Made by a program: the position numbers and the translations under genes
NCBI GenBank assembly: GCA_002104985.1
Contig: MCGO01000364.1
Coordinates: 1 to 25,714 of the forward strand
Source: Rhizoclosmatium globosum
Taxonomy: Eukaryota; Chytridiomycota; Chytridiomycetes; Chytridiales; Chytriomycetaceae
DNA length: 25,714 nucleotides
Direction of reading: 5' to 3'
Notes under the pieces: model-generated
What the model saw: only the letters and a program-made list of their open reading frames with translations
The model's database searches: none
What the model was told of the DNA's origin: nothing
Shown: one piece after another, positions 1 to 9,960 of the stretch
Numbering within the stretch: position 1 is the first letter of the stretch
Layout: each line of letters begins with the position of its first letter

Positions 1-712
1 ACTGTCGCCCATAATAACAACTTTAGAGGGATCGTACTTTTTGGCTTTTGAGTTTGGTGGAGGGTTTGTCAGGTAGGAATAGGCGGAGATGGCATCATGA
101 AGGGCGAGAGGGAATACGTGTTCGGGAGCAAGGCGGTAGTCTATTGCCAGTAGTTTACAATTAGAGTGTTTAGCTGTCACAGGTGTGGTTAGTGACAACC
201 GACGGCAGAAGCGATTAGTAAGAAGTCCCCACCTAGTTTCCAAGTAATTCCGCGATGTGTCTTCTTGCTCGCCATGCAGTAGCCGCCGCCATGCAAGTAC
301 AAGATGACTTGCTCGCTGTTCGCCAAGTCCCCGTTGAACGCGACTTCTTCAGCGACAGCGACAGGGACAGCGACGACTTGAACACGAGCCACTCCGCGTC
401 AATGTCGCCGTCCGCGTCGTCCATGTCCATTCCGTCGAGAAACAGATCGTGTCTGCGCGGGATTCGCAGCTGGTCAATCGCGACTCGCAGCGACGTCGGC
501 GGCGCCCCAATCGCCATGGCCGAGCGCAGTCGTTGCATCGTCGCCGCGTCCGTGTCGTCGTCGCTGAGGGACGCCATCATCAGTCGAAGCGATGCGATCG
601 ATGTCGAGAGCAGCGTTGTCCAGTCAGGGTGCGTCTGCGTCGGCGTTTCTGTCTCTCCGGTTTCGCCTTCTAAAGTGCCTGCCATCGTTGCTTTCGACTT
701 GGAGCGGCGCAT
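1..712 (-). CDS. Alpha/beta-hydrolase, hormone-sensitive-lipase-type esterase (3' end cut off by window edge)
   Basis: This is a carboxylesterase/lipase-like alpha/beta hydrolase of the hormone-sensitive lipase family. Visible motifs are the oxyanion-hole HGGGY (YLHGGGYCM), then DYRLAPEH, and at the very edge MGDS, the start of the GDSAGG nucleophile elbow; the catalytic Asp and His lie outside. An intron at 232..174 (59 nt, GTGGGG...ACAG, with TACTAAT and CACTAAC inside) joins the HGGG exon to the DYRLAPE exon in frame (WKL-AKHSNC). Further upstream the frame of DAEWLVF does not run into the HGGG frame. This needs either a roughly 60-nt intron with a weak GTC donor (about 351-290) or an indel in a CTGTCG-type repeat. 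ATG at 712 was chosen as first in-frame ATG; 685 is also possible. The gene starts about 100 bp after the farnesyltransferase stop on the same strand. Family call is firm; substrate is unknown. Confidence 0.85.
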
Positions 713-810
713 TGGTTCCGTGACAGTGGACAGCGCACTATCTCGCCAATACAAAAGAATTGAACTCCACAAAGATCCAGTTCCGAAAGTGCCTCCTTTA
801 TTCACTGGAA

Positions 811-2422
811 TTATTGGAAATACTCCCGAATTCGCTTCACATACTCAATCCGTATATTGTGAACAGGGTGCGTTGCTGGCAGCTTGTTGTTTGCATCTCC
901 AACAACCTTGGTCCCTTCAAGTGTTACCACAAAGTCTTGCTCATCTTCTGACCACACATAATTATGCTGGGCAATCGATAACCCACTCAAACAGTAACAG
1001 GAGTGGTAATAGTCTGGGTGCCTAAATAAACTATTGAGATTCTGAACCAACAATGTGGTTCTACTTACTTTTCAGGTTTGTCCCTCAATCCTCCTTTAGG
1101 CGACTGGCAACAAATCAGAATGTACTCTTGAAGAGCGTCTATATTGGACTGAGCCAGTGTTTTACAGAAACAAAGTCCTTACCTCGATTCATGAGTCCCT
1201 TGAATGGAGGCAAGTCTTTTGGCCAACCGGGACTCCCATCTCGTCTTAAAGCAATCGCGTCAAGAATTGGAAACAGTCCTCCGAGCCACTGAGAAACGTG
1301 TAAGAAAAGTAACAACTACAATCAAGTACACTTACAAAGGAATAACATCCATCCACCAGCTTATTTGTGCGACCTTGAAACCCACCTTCTAATTCCATTT
1401 GACGCGAAACGGCCCATTTCTATTCAAGATAGTCAGACTTTTTGTCAATCTAAGCCTGCAACTTTACTGTCAATGCTCGCGTGTCCAATAAATCCGTTTC
1501 TTGTAACAATTCAATCGCCGCGATTCCGCAGAATGTATATCCTCCATGTCCTTCTACCCCAGGAAACGCTCCAACGCCTCCTTCATATGATTGACACTTT
1601 GCAATAAAAGATCCCATATTCTCTGTGAGGGAAGGAGAAAGTAAATTCAATAATTTACAGACTGATGCGACACAATAGCTTCCTCTGAGTTATTGTTTAA
1701 TACAGTTACACTTGAGAGTTAAGCACAAACCTAACATCCACCTCTCCACCATGATGCATGATGAATGATCCATCCGCCTGCTTGAGCGACATAATCCATG
1801 AATATAGCTTCTTTCTACACAACTCCAAAATCAATACCGTCATCACCTCAATCAGAAAACACACCTATCGATACAATCAAAAGCCTCTTCCGTCCCAATA
1901 ATTGCCAACGCGTGAATAGCAGCATACGTCGTAGCCAAATGCGGTTCCTGGCCCGGCCCGCCTCCAAATCCACCCTTCACATCATCCTGGCACCGGTTCA
2001 GCGTGTCCACAGCTCTACCCAAAAACGATTACGATAAGTAATCACTTTTCAACTAGAAATCGTCTCACCGCTCCAACTCCTCCGCCGAAAGCCGTTCATC
2101 AAGCAAATCAAGCGCCTGCAAATCCAGTACAAGATCCACGGTTTCGACGCATCGAGCGACACGAATCCTCTGCTGAGACCCACGAGTCCTTTTCGGAGGA
2201 AGAGGGCGTGTAACTTTCGAGAGAGTTTGATGCTGCCAAACCAGTGGTTCAGAAAACACACAGTTCACATATTGGGAGGAAGGAAAGGGGAAACCTGTCA
2301 ACGGCAAGCGGATCCTGACATTGCGCGAGGAGTTCGAAAACCGAGTCTTCGGTTTCTGTTTGGAGGTTGGACGTTTCTGTTGGATGTCCGTCGTCTGTGA
2401 TGCCCCAACGATGATCACCCAT
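811..2422 (-). CDS. RAM1: Protein farnesyltransferase subunit beta (9 exons, one frame break)
   Basis: Beta subunit of protein farnesyltransferase, which attaches farnesyl to CaaX proteins such as Ras and a-factor. Nine exons: 2422-2295, 2232-2069, 2014-1865, 1814-1731, 1684-1468, 1419-1336, 1288-1183, 1138-1069, 1021-811. Introns are 44-62 nt. The protein starts MGDHRWGITDDGHPTETS and carries the QF/GG repeats of the alpha-alpha barrel (GGFGGGPGQEPHLATTYAA, EGGVGAFPGVEGHGGYTF, EGGFQGRTNKLVDGCYSF). The zinc ligands are visible: Asp and Cys in KLVDGCYSF (about residues 271 and 273) and His in HPDYYHSCY (about 341). Predicted length is 404 aa, usual for the family. Exon 2 is 164 nt but needs 165: after LDASKPWILYW the frame slips by one base at about 2121-2123 (a T run) before LQALDLLDE. 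Every other junction keeps phase. Identity is very secure; functionality depends on that base. Confidence 0.95.
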
Positions 2423-2500
2423 TTTTCTTCAAGGAAAGCAAATGATTGGGTATGGGTTTTCGATTTCGACGTTCTTTCTCGAAGTAAAAAGTAAGAAAAG
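2423..2500. promoter_or_regulatory. 78-bp divergent intergenic region (farnesyltransferase beta / CYC-repeat surface protein)
   Basis: The ATG of the farnesyltransferase gene (minus, 2422) and the ATG of the surface protein (plus, 2501) are only 78 bp apart. Both promoters and both 5' leaders must sit here or overlap the neighbouring gene. The sequence is T- and A-rich without an obvious TATA box. Confidence 0.5.
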
Positions 2501-4508
2501 ATGATTGCTCCATTCGTAGGGATATTACTGGCCTTCATCCGATCTCTACGCTACTTTACAAAGTGTAAAGCTGCTGGACTTGGCGTTTGCTTCGATCAAC
2601 GTATTTGTACTGACTGTTATGACGTCTCTGAGGTGCTGCTCACTCGGTTTTTGGTTTCATATCCTGTATTTGGCAGCTTATCAAACGGAGGCGTATGTCA
2701 GGCCTTGAAAGAAGATTCGGAATTCTCGACCTGTACCTCGGACAATGATTGGTTTGTGCAATTTTGATTGGAAATCCATTGTTTCAAACTTATTTATGGA
2801 TACTTAAGTGGAACAGACCGAGCCTGCCTTGGAAACAATGTATGCTCATGCAGTACCCTATCTGCTCCTTCAATGTGATTTCATTCGGCAACAAAAACTA
2901 TTGTCAATGTGGTTCGAAACAAATAATAACAAACTCAATTTGTGATGGAACATTGCAAAATAGGTGGTATTCAACTCTATGCACCGCAAGTACTGCCACG
3001 GATTGTTATTGTAATGACCTTGCTGGAGTATTGTTTACGGATCAAGTTTGTGTCAACAATGTCGCATACAATAGTTGTTCAGATGTAGACGTCACAAATT
3101 GCTACTGCAACAAAAACGATGGATATCTGGACGCAAGCGTGTCCCCAAACAGTGTTTGCGTTAACAAGAAACTGTCGGCTGGAACAACTTGCACCAACAC
3201 AATCACAAGCAACTGTTATTGTGGGAACACTTTAATCACCGATGCAACGAAAACCGTCTGTGTGAACAACGTTGCAACTCCCATCTGCACAGACCAAGTC
3301 GTTCAAAATTGTTACTGTGGAAATGAAGCAATATCGAAAGGAAAAGTGTGTGCACTAATCAAGTTATCAGTTCGGTTACAGGCCCAGTTTGTGACGGCAA
3401 CAAAAACACTGAATGCTACTGCGGTACAAAATTGCTCGCAGCCAACAATGCTTGTTACAATGGCGTAGCTAAACCAATTTGCCACTATTTTTCATGTGTT
3501 GGAATCACGTTATCTGAACCAACGGTAGCTAATTAAGTCTTGATAAACGTAAGTAACAATTGAAAACAGGTTGCTTCAGATAAAGACCCAAGTATTCTTA
3601 AAATTGGAGTGTCTGCTGTTGGTGTCAAAAGTTTGACAGTTCAACGTTTGCTTGTTGAGCGACTTCAGTTGGACAAGACGACTTGCTGGGGAAATGGAGT
3701 ATCATCTGCAACTTCCCAGGACTTTGAAATCCCTTTGAATGAAATGCCATATGGAACTAAAAGCTTTGCTGAACTCATCTCAAAAGCACCTGTTGATGGG
3801 CAACCTTGTACTGGTGATGGAGGGGGTTTTCTGATTCCAACACGAAAGCTGTATAACGTTGGAGTAATTGCTGTTATCACCATTGTTGATCCGGATAATT
3901 TCGATAAAATCAGTACAACAACTACTTGGAGGGCGGCGACAATTGTATTGGCCACAACAACAAGCCGCACTACAACGACGTCCACCACTTCCACTTCCAC
4001 TTCCACTTCTACTTCTACTTCTACTTCCACTTCTACTTCTACTTCTACTTCTACTTCTAGTTCAACGTCATCTACCACTTCTTCCACTTCTTCCACTAGT
4101 TCTAGTTCTACATCTACCTCTTCCAGCAGCTCTACGAGCAGTACTTTCACGACTACTTCTAGCTCTACAAGCACCAGCTTGACTTCAACCACTAGCTCAA
4201 CCAGCTCAAGTTCGTCATTCACATCGACAACAACAAGTACTACAACATCAACGAGCCCAACTACAGCTACTACAATGAGCTCGACAACTTCAACATACTT
4301 CACATCAACTATTACAACATCTTCAATACTTTGGTCAAGCAGCGCAAGTCCTACTTCAGCCAACAGCGACGTTAATATCGCGACATCGACAATAAACGTG
4401 ATGGCTTCGCCGACCGTCAGCAATAACATTCTTTCATCAAACGCGATCTTAAATGTTTCAGTTTCGCTTTTCGTGTTCTTAATTTCTATTATGTTTGTTC
4501 TCCATTAA
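2501..4508 (+). CDS. Cys-rich repeat (CYC) surface protein with Ser/Thr stalk, probable GPI anchor; two frame breaks
   Basis: Unknown cell-surface protein of about 635 aa. It begins with a short hydrophobic stretch (PFVGILLAFI, possible signal peptide), then a Cys-rich region with repeats ending in [N/D/E]CYC[G/N] (for example TNCYCNK, SNCYCGN, QNCYCGN, ECYCGT), then a less Cys-rich segment, a long Ser/Thr stalk and a hydrophobic tail (LFVFLISIMFVL) typical of GPI-anchor signals. Exons 2501-2751, 2809-3524 and 3570-4508 are joined by introns of 57 and 45 nt. Joining at 2751/2809 creates a Cys (DNDC-GTDRACLG). Two breaks remain: about 2872-2874 (STLSAPS to NVISFGN, one base short) and about 3346-3352 in GTGTGTG (KGKVC to TNQVISS). 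Short alternative introns (2875-2964, or 38 nt at 3350-3387) could bypass them but would delete Cys repeat sequence. Role inferred as wall or adhesion protein; no family recognised. Confidence 0.7.
3985..4056 (+). repeat. Hexanucleotide repeat, 12 units of CYACTT
   Basis: Twelve exact-length 6-bp units, CCACTT or CTACTT, lie inside the stalk of the surface protein and encode alternating Ser and Thr. Imperfect Ser/Thr codon repeats continue to about 4330. Six-base units keep the frame when the array expands or shrinks, so stalk length can vary without breaking the protein. The same repeat produces a long meaningless antisense ORF. Confidence 0.95.
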
Positions 4509-4560
4509 TTCTCGATTCTGTTTTTTCCTCTCTATTATTTTCAATCTGATTTATGAAGAT

Positions 4561-6290
4561 TTATTGAGTTTCAACAAGTCCAATCATCTTGACCAGCCCG
4601 CGTTCGACAGCGAGAACAGCCTTCAGAATCACCCTTCCATCCACAACAAGGACGCGAGATCCAAATTCTATTAGATCTGCGAAATGGGGGTCGACTTCCC
4701 CCATGACATCGTTTATATCTGATGGACTTTTTACTGTAAAAGATGCAGTGTCCGGAAGCATGGTGGTGAATTTGATGGAGGTGTCGTTTGTATGTGGAAT
4801 GAGGGGATGTTGAAGTGGCCGAGCTTTCGGCTTGGGTAGTGAAGCAAGAGGTTCCGATGACTCAATCCCTTCTACAACGTTTTGAAAGCCATATCTGTGT
4901 GCGTCTGAAATAATTGTGAATAAGGTGAATGCGACCCAACACGGAAAAACTTACTCAACCGTGGTTTATCAAATAAGTAATCTCGACAATAAACTGCAAA
5001 TTCATTTACGTAGCCTTGGAACTGTGAATCCAATTCCTCATAAGTCCGCTTGTTCATGGCTTCCGCTTTGTCTTTGTGAATTTGAAGTTTCATGGATTCT
5101 ATAAGCGATCCGAGAGTGGGCAGATTTGATATCCAGGAAATAAATACATTTCTAATTACGGGTTAGACTTTCTTGAAATGAAAGTTTGCTTGGAAACACA
5201 CCGTTCTGGCATTTCCATTGAATGGCATATTTTGATTGAAACAATCAAGCAGGCAATAAGAAGCACTTCTGGTCGAATCTTGTGATTTGATGATGACTTC
5301 ACAAACCCGCCTTCAACATATCCCATGACCATCCTCACAATCTCGGCACAGACATATAGTTCTGGAGGCACTCTGAACTTTTTAACTAATCGCACAAGAA
5401 TCAAGGGAGTATTCATTTCCGGGAATGTGACGCCCATCGATTCAAATATATTCATCAGGGTCATAGTCCGTTTACGAAGCAGCTCCATTGTAGGGACGTT
5501 CTTCTTTTGGAATAGCTTAAAAGCAAGAGCTTGGCGCGAAACGAACGAAAAATAATCATCAGGTAAGGTATCAAGAGCGTTCAAGTATGGAATGCGACTA
5601 GTGTCAGCCCATTGAAGAACATCAGCCAATAACACAGGTAAACGAAGCTGAAGGCATCCCAAGTATAGAAACGAAAGTTGATATACAGATGCCAGAATGA
5701 ATTTCAGGATTGGTGTTGAATCGGATTCTCCTGCTTCTTGGGCTGCTTTCCGCTTCTTGGCCGCTTTTTCCTTCATTCCCTTCGTGCCCGTGATTCCCTG
5801 ATGCGAAACATACATAAGCCATAGATCGCGCACAATAGTCTACAGTTTTGGTGTAAGAGTTCAACATGGAAAAGCAAGCTAGCCAACCTCCAACTCCCGC
5901 GGAAACGATGCTTCACTCTCAACCAGAGCAAGCACTTGCGCCTTCAGAATCAACTGGAAAGTTTCAAAGAGAAAGAGGGACGTGGCAGCCCTGTTCAAGT
6001 GTCAACCAACGTCAAAACACCCAAAAACGAAACGCACCGAAACCCTTTCGCAAACACAACTTTCTTTGTTCGTCTTCCACGCTTCAGTCGTCGCAGTCGC
6101 AGCCCGCCGACCATCGCATCGTCATCGCCAACCTGTCAAGTGTCAGCATGAAGTTGTCACTGAAGCTTCGCAACGAGCACACCTCAATCTGGCGGGCAGT
6201 TCGTTGTTGGTGACCATTCGAGCAGAACCGAAGTCCTGTTCCTCCGTCTCGTCGGAACTTGGTTGATCGGCAAATGGGACACTTGGCCAT
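4561..6290 (-). CDS. RRN7: RNA polymerase I-specific initiation factor RRN7 / TAF1B-like
   Basis: TFIIB-like factor of the Pol I core complex that recruits polymerase to the rDNA promoter in the nucleolus. Six exons: 6290-6183, 6132-6038, 5990-5888, 5839-5202, 5151-4955, 4904-4561. The five introns are 47-50 nt and every phase agrees, giving 494 aa, near the fungal family length. The N-terminus is a zinc ribbon, KCPICRST...RFCSNGHQ (Cys4, Cys7, Cys23, His27). It is followed by an acidic-basic linker (VGDDDAM, RLKRGRRTKK) and the helical cyclin-fold region starting FQLILKAQVLALVESE and continuing through TIVRDLWLMYVS and LPVLLADVLQWADTSRIPYL. The gene ends 53 bp from the convergent surface-protein stop. 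The assignment rests on zinc-ribbon pattern plus the Q(L/V)xAL...VRDLW signature, not on a database search. Confidence 0.85.
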
Positions 6291-6416
6291 TTTGTAAAAA
6301 ACAAATAATAACAAATTAGACCATCCAGTTAAGGCAATGAGAAATCACAAGAAATCAGTCTACAAAACGAAGTTTATTTCAAAGATAGTGCTACAAATTT
6401 ATCGTGTGAATTAAAA

Positions 6417-6812
6417 TCACAAGAACATGGCACCAACGGCGGCAGCAGCGGCAGCGTATCCCAAGGTCTCAGATCCGGACTTGGTGGTTGGGACAACACA
6501 AGATCCCGACAAAGTAGTAATCATAGAGGCAACTGGCTTGTCGTTTGGTCCAGTACAGGCAGCAGCAGCCTTCTTCATGGTGTCAACACTGGATGGGGAA
6601 CAGAAACAGGTAACTTGGTCCTTGGTGAAGGTTGGAACAGCTGGAGCTTGGGCAACAATGGCCAACAAGTCAACCTTGCAGTCAGTGAAGATCTTGGCCA
6701 AAACGGCTTCCTGAGCGGTACAAGTGTCAGAGAGGCCGGCTGGGACAGCAGCAACGGTGGTTTGAGCAGAGACAGCGGCAACGAGGGCGGTAAGAGCAAG
6801 AATGGACTGCAT
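6417..6812 (-). CDS. Small secreted six-cysteine (C-C-CFC-C-C) protein, copy A
   Basis: Single-exon 131-aa protein. A clear signal peptide (MQSILALTALVAAVSA, predicted cleavage before QTT) is followed by six Cys at residues 31, 45, 69, 71, 86 and 105 (spacing x13, x23, x1, x14, x18, central TCFCS). The C-terminus SGSETLGYAAAAAAVGAMFL resembles a GPI-anchor signal. It shares layout and Cys spacing with the gene at 7409-7792 and, more loosely, with 23090-23512. ATG at 6812 was chosen because the signal peptide starts there; the upstream in-frame extension is not signal-like. Function is unknown; a surface or wall-associated role is inferred. Confidence 0.88.
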   Translation of the reverse strand: MQSILALTALVAAVSAQTTVAAVPAGLSDTCTAQEAVLAKIFTDCKVDLLAIVAQAPAVPTFTKDQVTCFCSPSSVDTMKKAAAACTGPNDKPVASMITTLSGSCVVPTTKSGSETLGYAAAAAAVGAMFL

Positions 6813-7408
6813 TTTGTACTGTGTTTGGAGAATTGGTTGGTTGTTTTTGGAGGGGACTTTTCCAATTTCGTTGGGCGTTTTATTGAGTCCAATTTGGGGC
6901 TGGTTGTGGCACACCGAAATAAAACGCCCGAGCACAGCCCCGTCACAGCCTCGTTTTTCGTTATTGTTCCATCACATGGACTGAGGCGGACATGCCGTCG
7001 GAGATGAATGCATTTGCTGTCATCTGTGCTGAAAAAGCATCATCACGAATAAACCCTCACAAGTCCACATATTGCTGGAGCAAGTTAAAGCTGCTGTCAT
7101 CGACATTTCCCAAAGGCTTGCGCAAGCTAACGCAAAGAGGTTTAGAGTGTGGAAACTGTCGACCTTGGTGGAGTCTGTGCCCACACAGCCAGTCATAAAT
7201 AGACTTGAAAACTGTCAGCTCCGTTTTCGACGACTCTTTGGACAATTTTGGAAGTGACTTACAGTGACTTACGGACGGCGGTAAACAATTGAGACATGCC
7301 ATGAGATGTACAGTGAGTACCTCGAACTTATGAGAACTTTATTCTAACTTTTAAGTGTCCCCTTATATTCAGTACCAATAGATCCAATTTATCAAACACT
7401 CAATCTGC
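6813..7408. other. 596-bp intergenic region
   Basis: Upstream side of copy A and downstream side of copy B of the six-Cys family. I see no supported gene. A minus-strand ORF at 7302-7057 (81 codons, ATG start) shows no recognisable domain. Around 7252-7275 a near-perfect direct repeat of AGTGACTTAC appears twice, which reads as two consecutive GTAAGTCACT motifs on the minus strand; its meaning is unclear. Confidence 0.5.
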
Positions 7409-7792
7409 CTACATCATCAAGCTCATCATAACAGCAACAACAGTCAAGGCAGGAACAACGACAGCAGCGTCAGAAGCCTTGTACTTGGAGCAGCCGTCCT
7501 TGAACTGCTGGAAAGACTGAGTAATGGAAGCCTGACCAGTTCCTTGAGCGCAGTCAACAAAGAACTTGTTCAACGCATCGTTGTTGGATCCGGTACAGAA
7601 GCACTTGAGGACAGAGTCGCTGAGGGCTTGAGCTTGAGCAGAGTTGGTGACGGTGACGTTGAGACCAGTGGTACATTGGGTAGAGATGGCACTGACCGCC
7701 TTGAGGTCGTCCATGCAGGCTTGGGATGGCATAGTTGGGCTGGTCTGGGCAAAGACGGCAGTGGCAGCGATGGCGAGGGAGAGGACGTGCAT
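7409..7792 (-). CDS. Small secreted six-cysteine (C-C-CFC-C-C) protein, copy B
   Basis: Single-exon 127-aa protein with signal peptide MHVLSLAIAATAVFA and predicted mature start QTSP. Cysteines at 26, 40, 64, 66, 81 and 101 give spacing x13, x23, x1, x14, x19, almost identical to copy A although the sequence between them is very different. The centre is KCFCTG. The C-terminus (DAAVVVPALTVVAVMMSLMM) is hydrophobic, consistent with GPI anchoring. ATG at 7792 has AAAA before it. Copies A and B lie in the same orientation about 0.6 kb apart, suggesting an old tandem duplication. No named family recognised; function unknown. Confidence 0.88.
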   Translation of the reverse strand: MHVLSLAIAATAVFAQTSPTMPSQACMDDLKAVSAISTQCTTGLNVTVTNSAQAQALSDSVLKCFCTGSNNDALNKFFVDCAQGTGQASITQSFQQFKDGCSKYKASDAAVVVPALTVVAVMMSLMM

Positions 7793-8002
7793 TTTTGAGT
7801 TGATTTTTTGTTGTGGATTGGTCAATGCATTTTTGCGCTTTCCAACCAGCCAAGATTTTTTCTGCAAGTGCGCATTTTCCACTTAATATCATCTATTGCA
7901 TGCTCACAATAATTTGGGTGCTATCCAGAGAAATCACAATTAGAATGACTAACAATTTTTTACTCAACGAAAATTCCCAAAAATTATCTCAACATGCATC
8001 AC

Positions 8003-9742
8003 TCACTTTCGTCTCCTTCCCTTTCCAGCATTAGGATTCTTTCGTCCATGCCCAACAATAGGAGCCAACCCAGCCCCAGGCCGTGCACCACCACCACTCA
8101 ATTCTGAAAAGTGAACATAGTCCAAGTCCAAGTAATCCGTCTTTTTAGCAGCAATACGCTGTGCACGAAGAGCCGTCTGGAACTCCTTTTGGTCTTCTCG
8201 AAGAATCATATCTCCACCAGTCTTTCCCGCATGTCCACCTTTTGGAGTAGGGATAGAGTACTTTGAAGAAAAAAGTAAGTTAGAGTTAAAATAAAGAGAT
8301 AAAAGGGGAAAAGAGAGTATGTACCTTGGTTCCACGCAAGTTGTACTGGAAGTTGCGTTTCAAGTAAAACGTCATTTTCCCCGTCTCATCAACTGAACAA
8401 CTTGTTCGCATAAGCGTGTTGTTTCCACAGGAGGGACAAAAGACTTTGGACATGTCCGGAGTTGTTTTGTAGCATCCGTGACATCGCATGATCCATGATT
8501 TAGCCTTTTTGATCACGACTCCATCAATGGAGATGAGTTTGAGGTTCATTTGCAAGAGAACGTTCTGATGAGATAGAGGTGAGTCGAAGATGAGAGAGAA
8601 TTAAAAATAATTGAAAGGATTGGATTGGTCTTCAAATTTGTTGAAAAAGCCTGTGGCTAAAATTTACCTGCATAGCAAAGTCGGAAGTAATACATCCAAC
8701 AGGAATAGTTCCTTGACTCGCAAGCTGAGTCTGAATCTTTTCTTGATGCTTTTCCTTGATTTTTGCAATGTTTTGAGGAGTGATCCAACCATCATCGTCA
8801 TCGCCTTCATCGCCAAAGACATCAGCGGCATCCTTGTCGTCAGCATCTTCATCTTCGTACACAATAGTGGCATCTTGTTCTCTCTGAGTAAGAGGAACGG
8901 ACTCCTCAGAGGGCGTTTCCGCAGGTAAATCGGAATGATCTTCAGCAACAGGTTTCGCAGGAGATGCAGCTCGTTTTGAAGGCGACACTTTTGTTGGAGA
9001 TGCCGATCGTTTGGGTGAAGCTGCCCGTTTTGGAGAAGCAGCTGCAGTCGCAGTTACAGTTGCGGGAGCGGTTGCAGGGGCAGGGGCAGTTGTAGTTGCA
9101 GTTACAGGAGAATCCAGATCCATTGGTGTTGATGTGAATTGAGAAAAGTCTTCGATTGATTCTGTTGATTCCTTTGAGGCAGTTGAAGTTGAGGTGACTG
9201 GTCTCTTTGTAGAGTCTGGCTTCTTGGCCGGAACAAACTGAGTTGGCTGTAGACAGATAAAAGTAAGCGCCGGTATGAATACTCTGCAGGAAACATACAC
9301 GCATCGGTTCCGTGCGCAGATGGGCAGTTCCGCTCTTTTCCTTCTCGAGCATCCAAGTCAGGGCAAGCACCTTCAAATCCGTTTTTGACAGCACGTTGAA
9401 GTCGCCGGTCTTCTTCGCAAAGGCAGCGACGGCGGCAATAGCCTCGTCGCTCGGAATGCGGACTTTGATGTCGGCGAGGGCAACTGCGAGGGCCAGGGCT
9501 GCGCGTGCGTTGTGGTCGCGCACCTCGGCCACGACTTCGCCGATTGTCACAACTTCGTCCGCGATCGAGTCCAGTCGCACCCCGTTCGACCGGATGAACG
9601 CCGCTGTGTCCGCCACCAACGTCCCGACTCGTCCGCTCGACGCTCCGACTTCCGCCGAGTGCTCGCTCTTTCTTGCTGCGGCTGCCCGTCGTCGCCCTTT
9701 GCTGCTGCTTCCCACTACTGTGAACCCGCTGTCATCTTCCAT
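8003..9742 (-). CDS. NOB1: 20S pre-rRNA D-site endonuclease NOB1
   Basis: Endonuclease that makes the final cut at the 3' end of 18S rRNA in cytoplasmic pre-40S particles. Four exons: 9742-9299, 9246-8668, 8564-8325, 8260-8003; all phases agree, 506 aa. The PIN domain at the N-terminus shows the first catalytic Asp in TLVADTAAFI (Asp45) and the acidic GEVVAEVRD, followed by KTGDFNVLSKTDLKVLALTW. The middle holds an unusual SPKR-type repeat and an acidic stretch, then GWITPQNI and VGCITSDFAMQ. The zinc ribbon CHGC...CPSCG (Cys 369, 372, 384, 387) and the YSIPTPKGG tail are canonical. Intron 2 is 103 nt, longer than the 52 and 64 nt of its neighbours. Very secure call. Confidence 0.97.
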
Positions 9743-9960
9743 CTGAGCACTTGGAGAAAACTTGGAGAAAAAAAAGAAAGAAAGCCATCCAAACACGTTC
9801 AACATCCTAATATTCAATCATACGTCCTGTTCAAAATGAATCTCTTTTGTTGCAATGTCAAGATTCTTTGGAGAGTCTCCGTCTTGATCTGCTTTGGATG
9901 ACTTCCTCCATCCTAACTGACTTCCTATTGGCTTTTCTGTGGTAACCACGCGCTCAAATG

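Noticed and set aside
255..1025. 256-codon plus-strand ORF
   Set aside because: It is antisense to the esterase and the last farnesyltransferase exon, both of which have diagnostic motifs on the minus strand; its own sequence is low complexity.
3665..4429. 254-codon minus-strand ORF rich in Val and Glu
   Set aside because: It is the complement of the Ser/Thr codon repeat; the plus strand carries the Cys-rich protein and anchor signal in frame.
7057..7302. 81-codon minus-strand ATG ORF between the six-Cys genes
   Set aside because: No domain, no signal peptide, no recognisable similarity and splice-donor-like repeats inside; not enough to call a gene.
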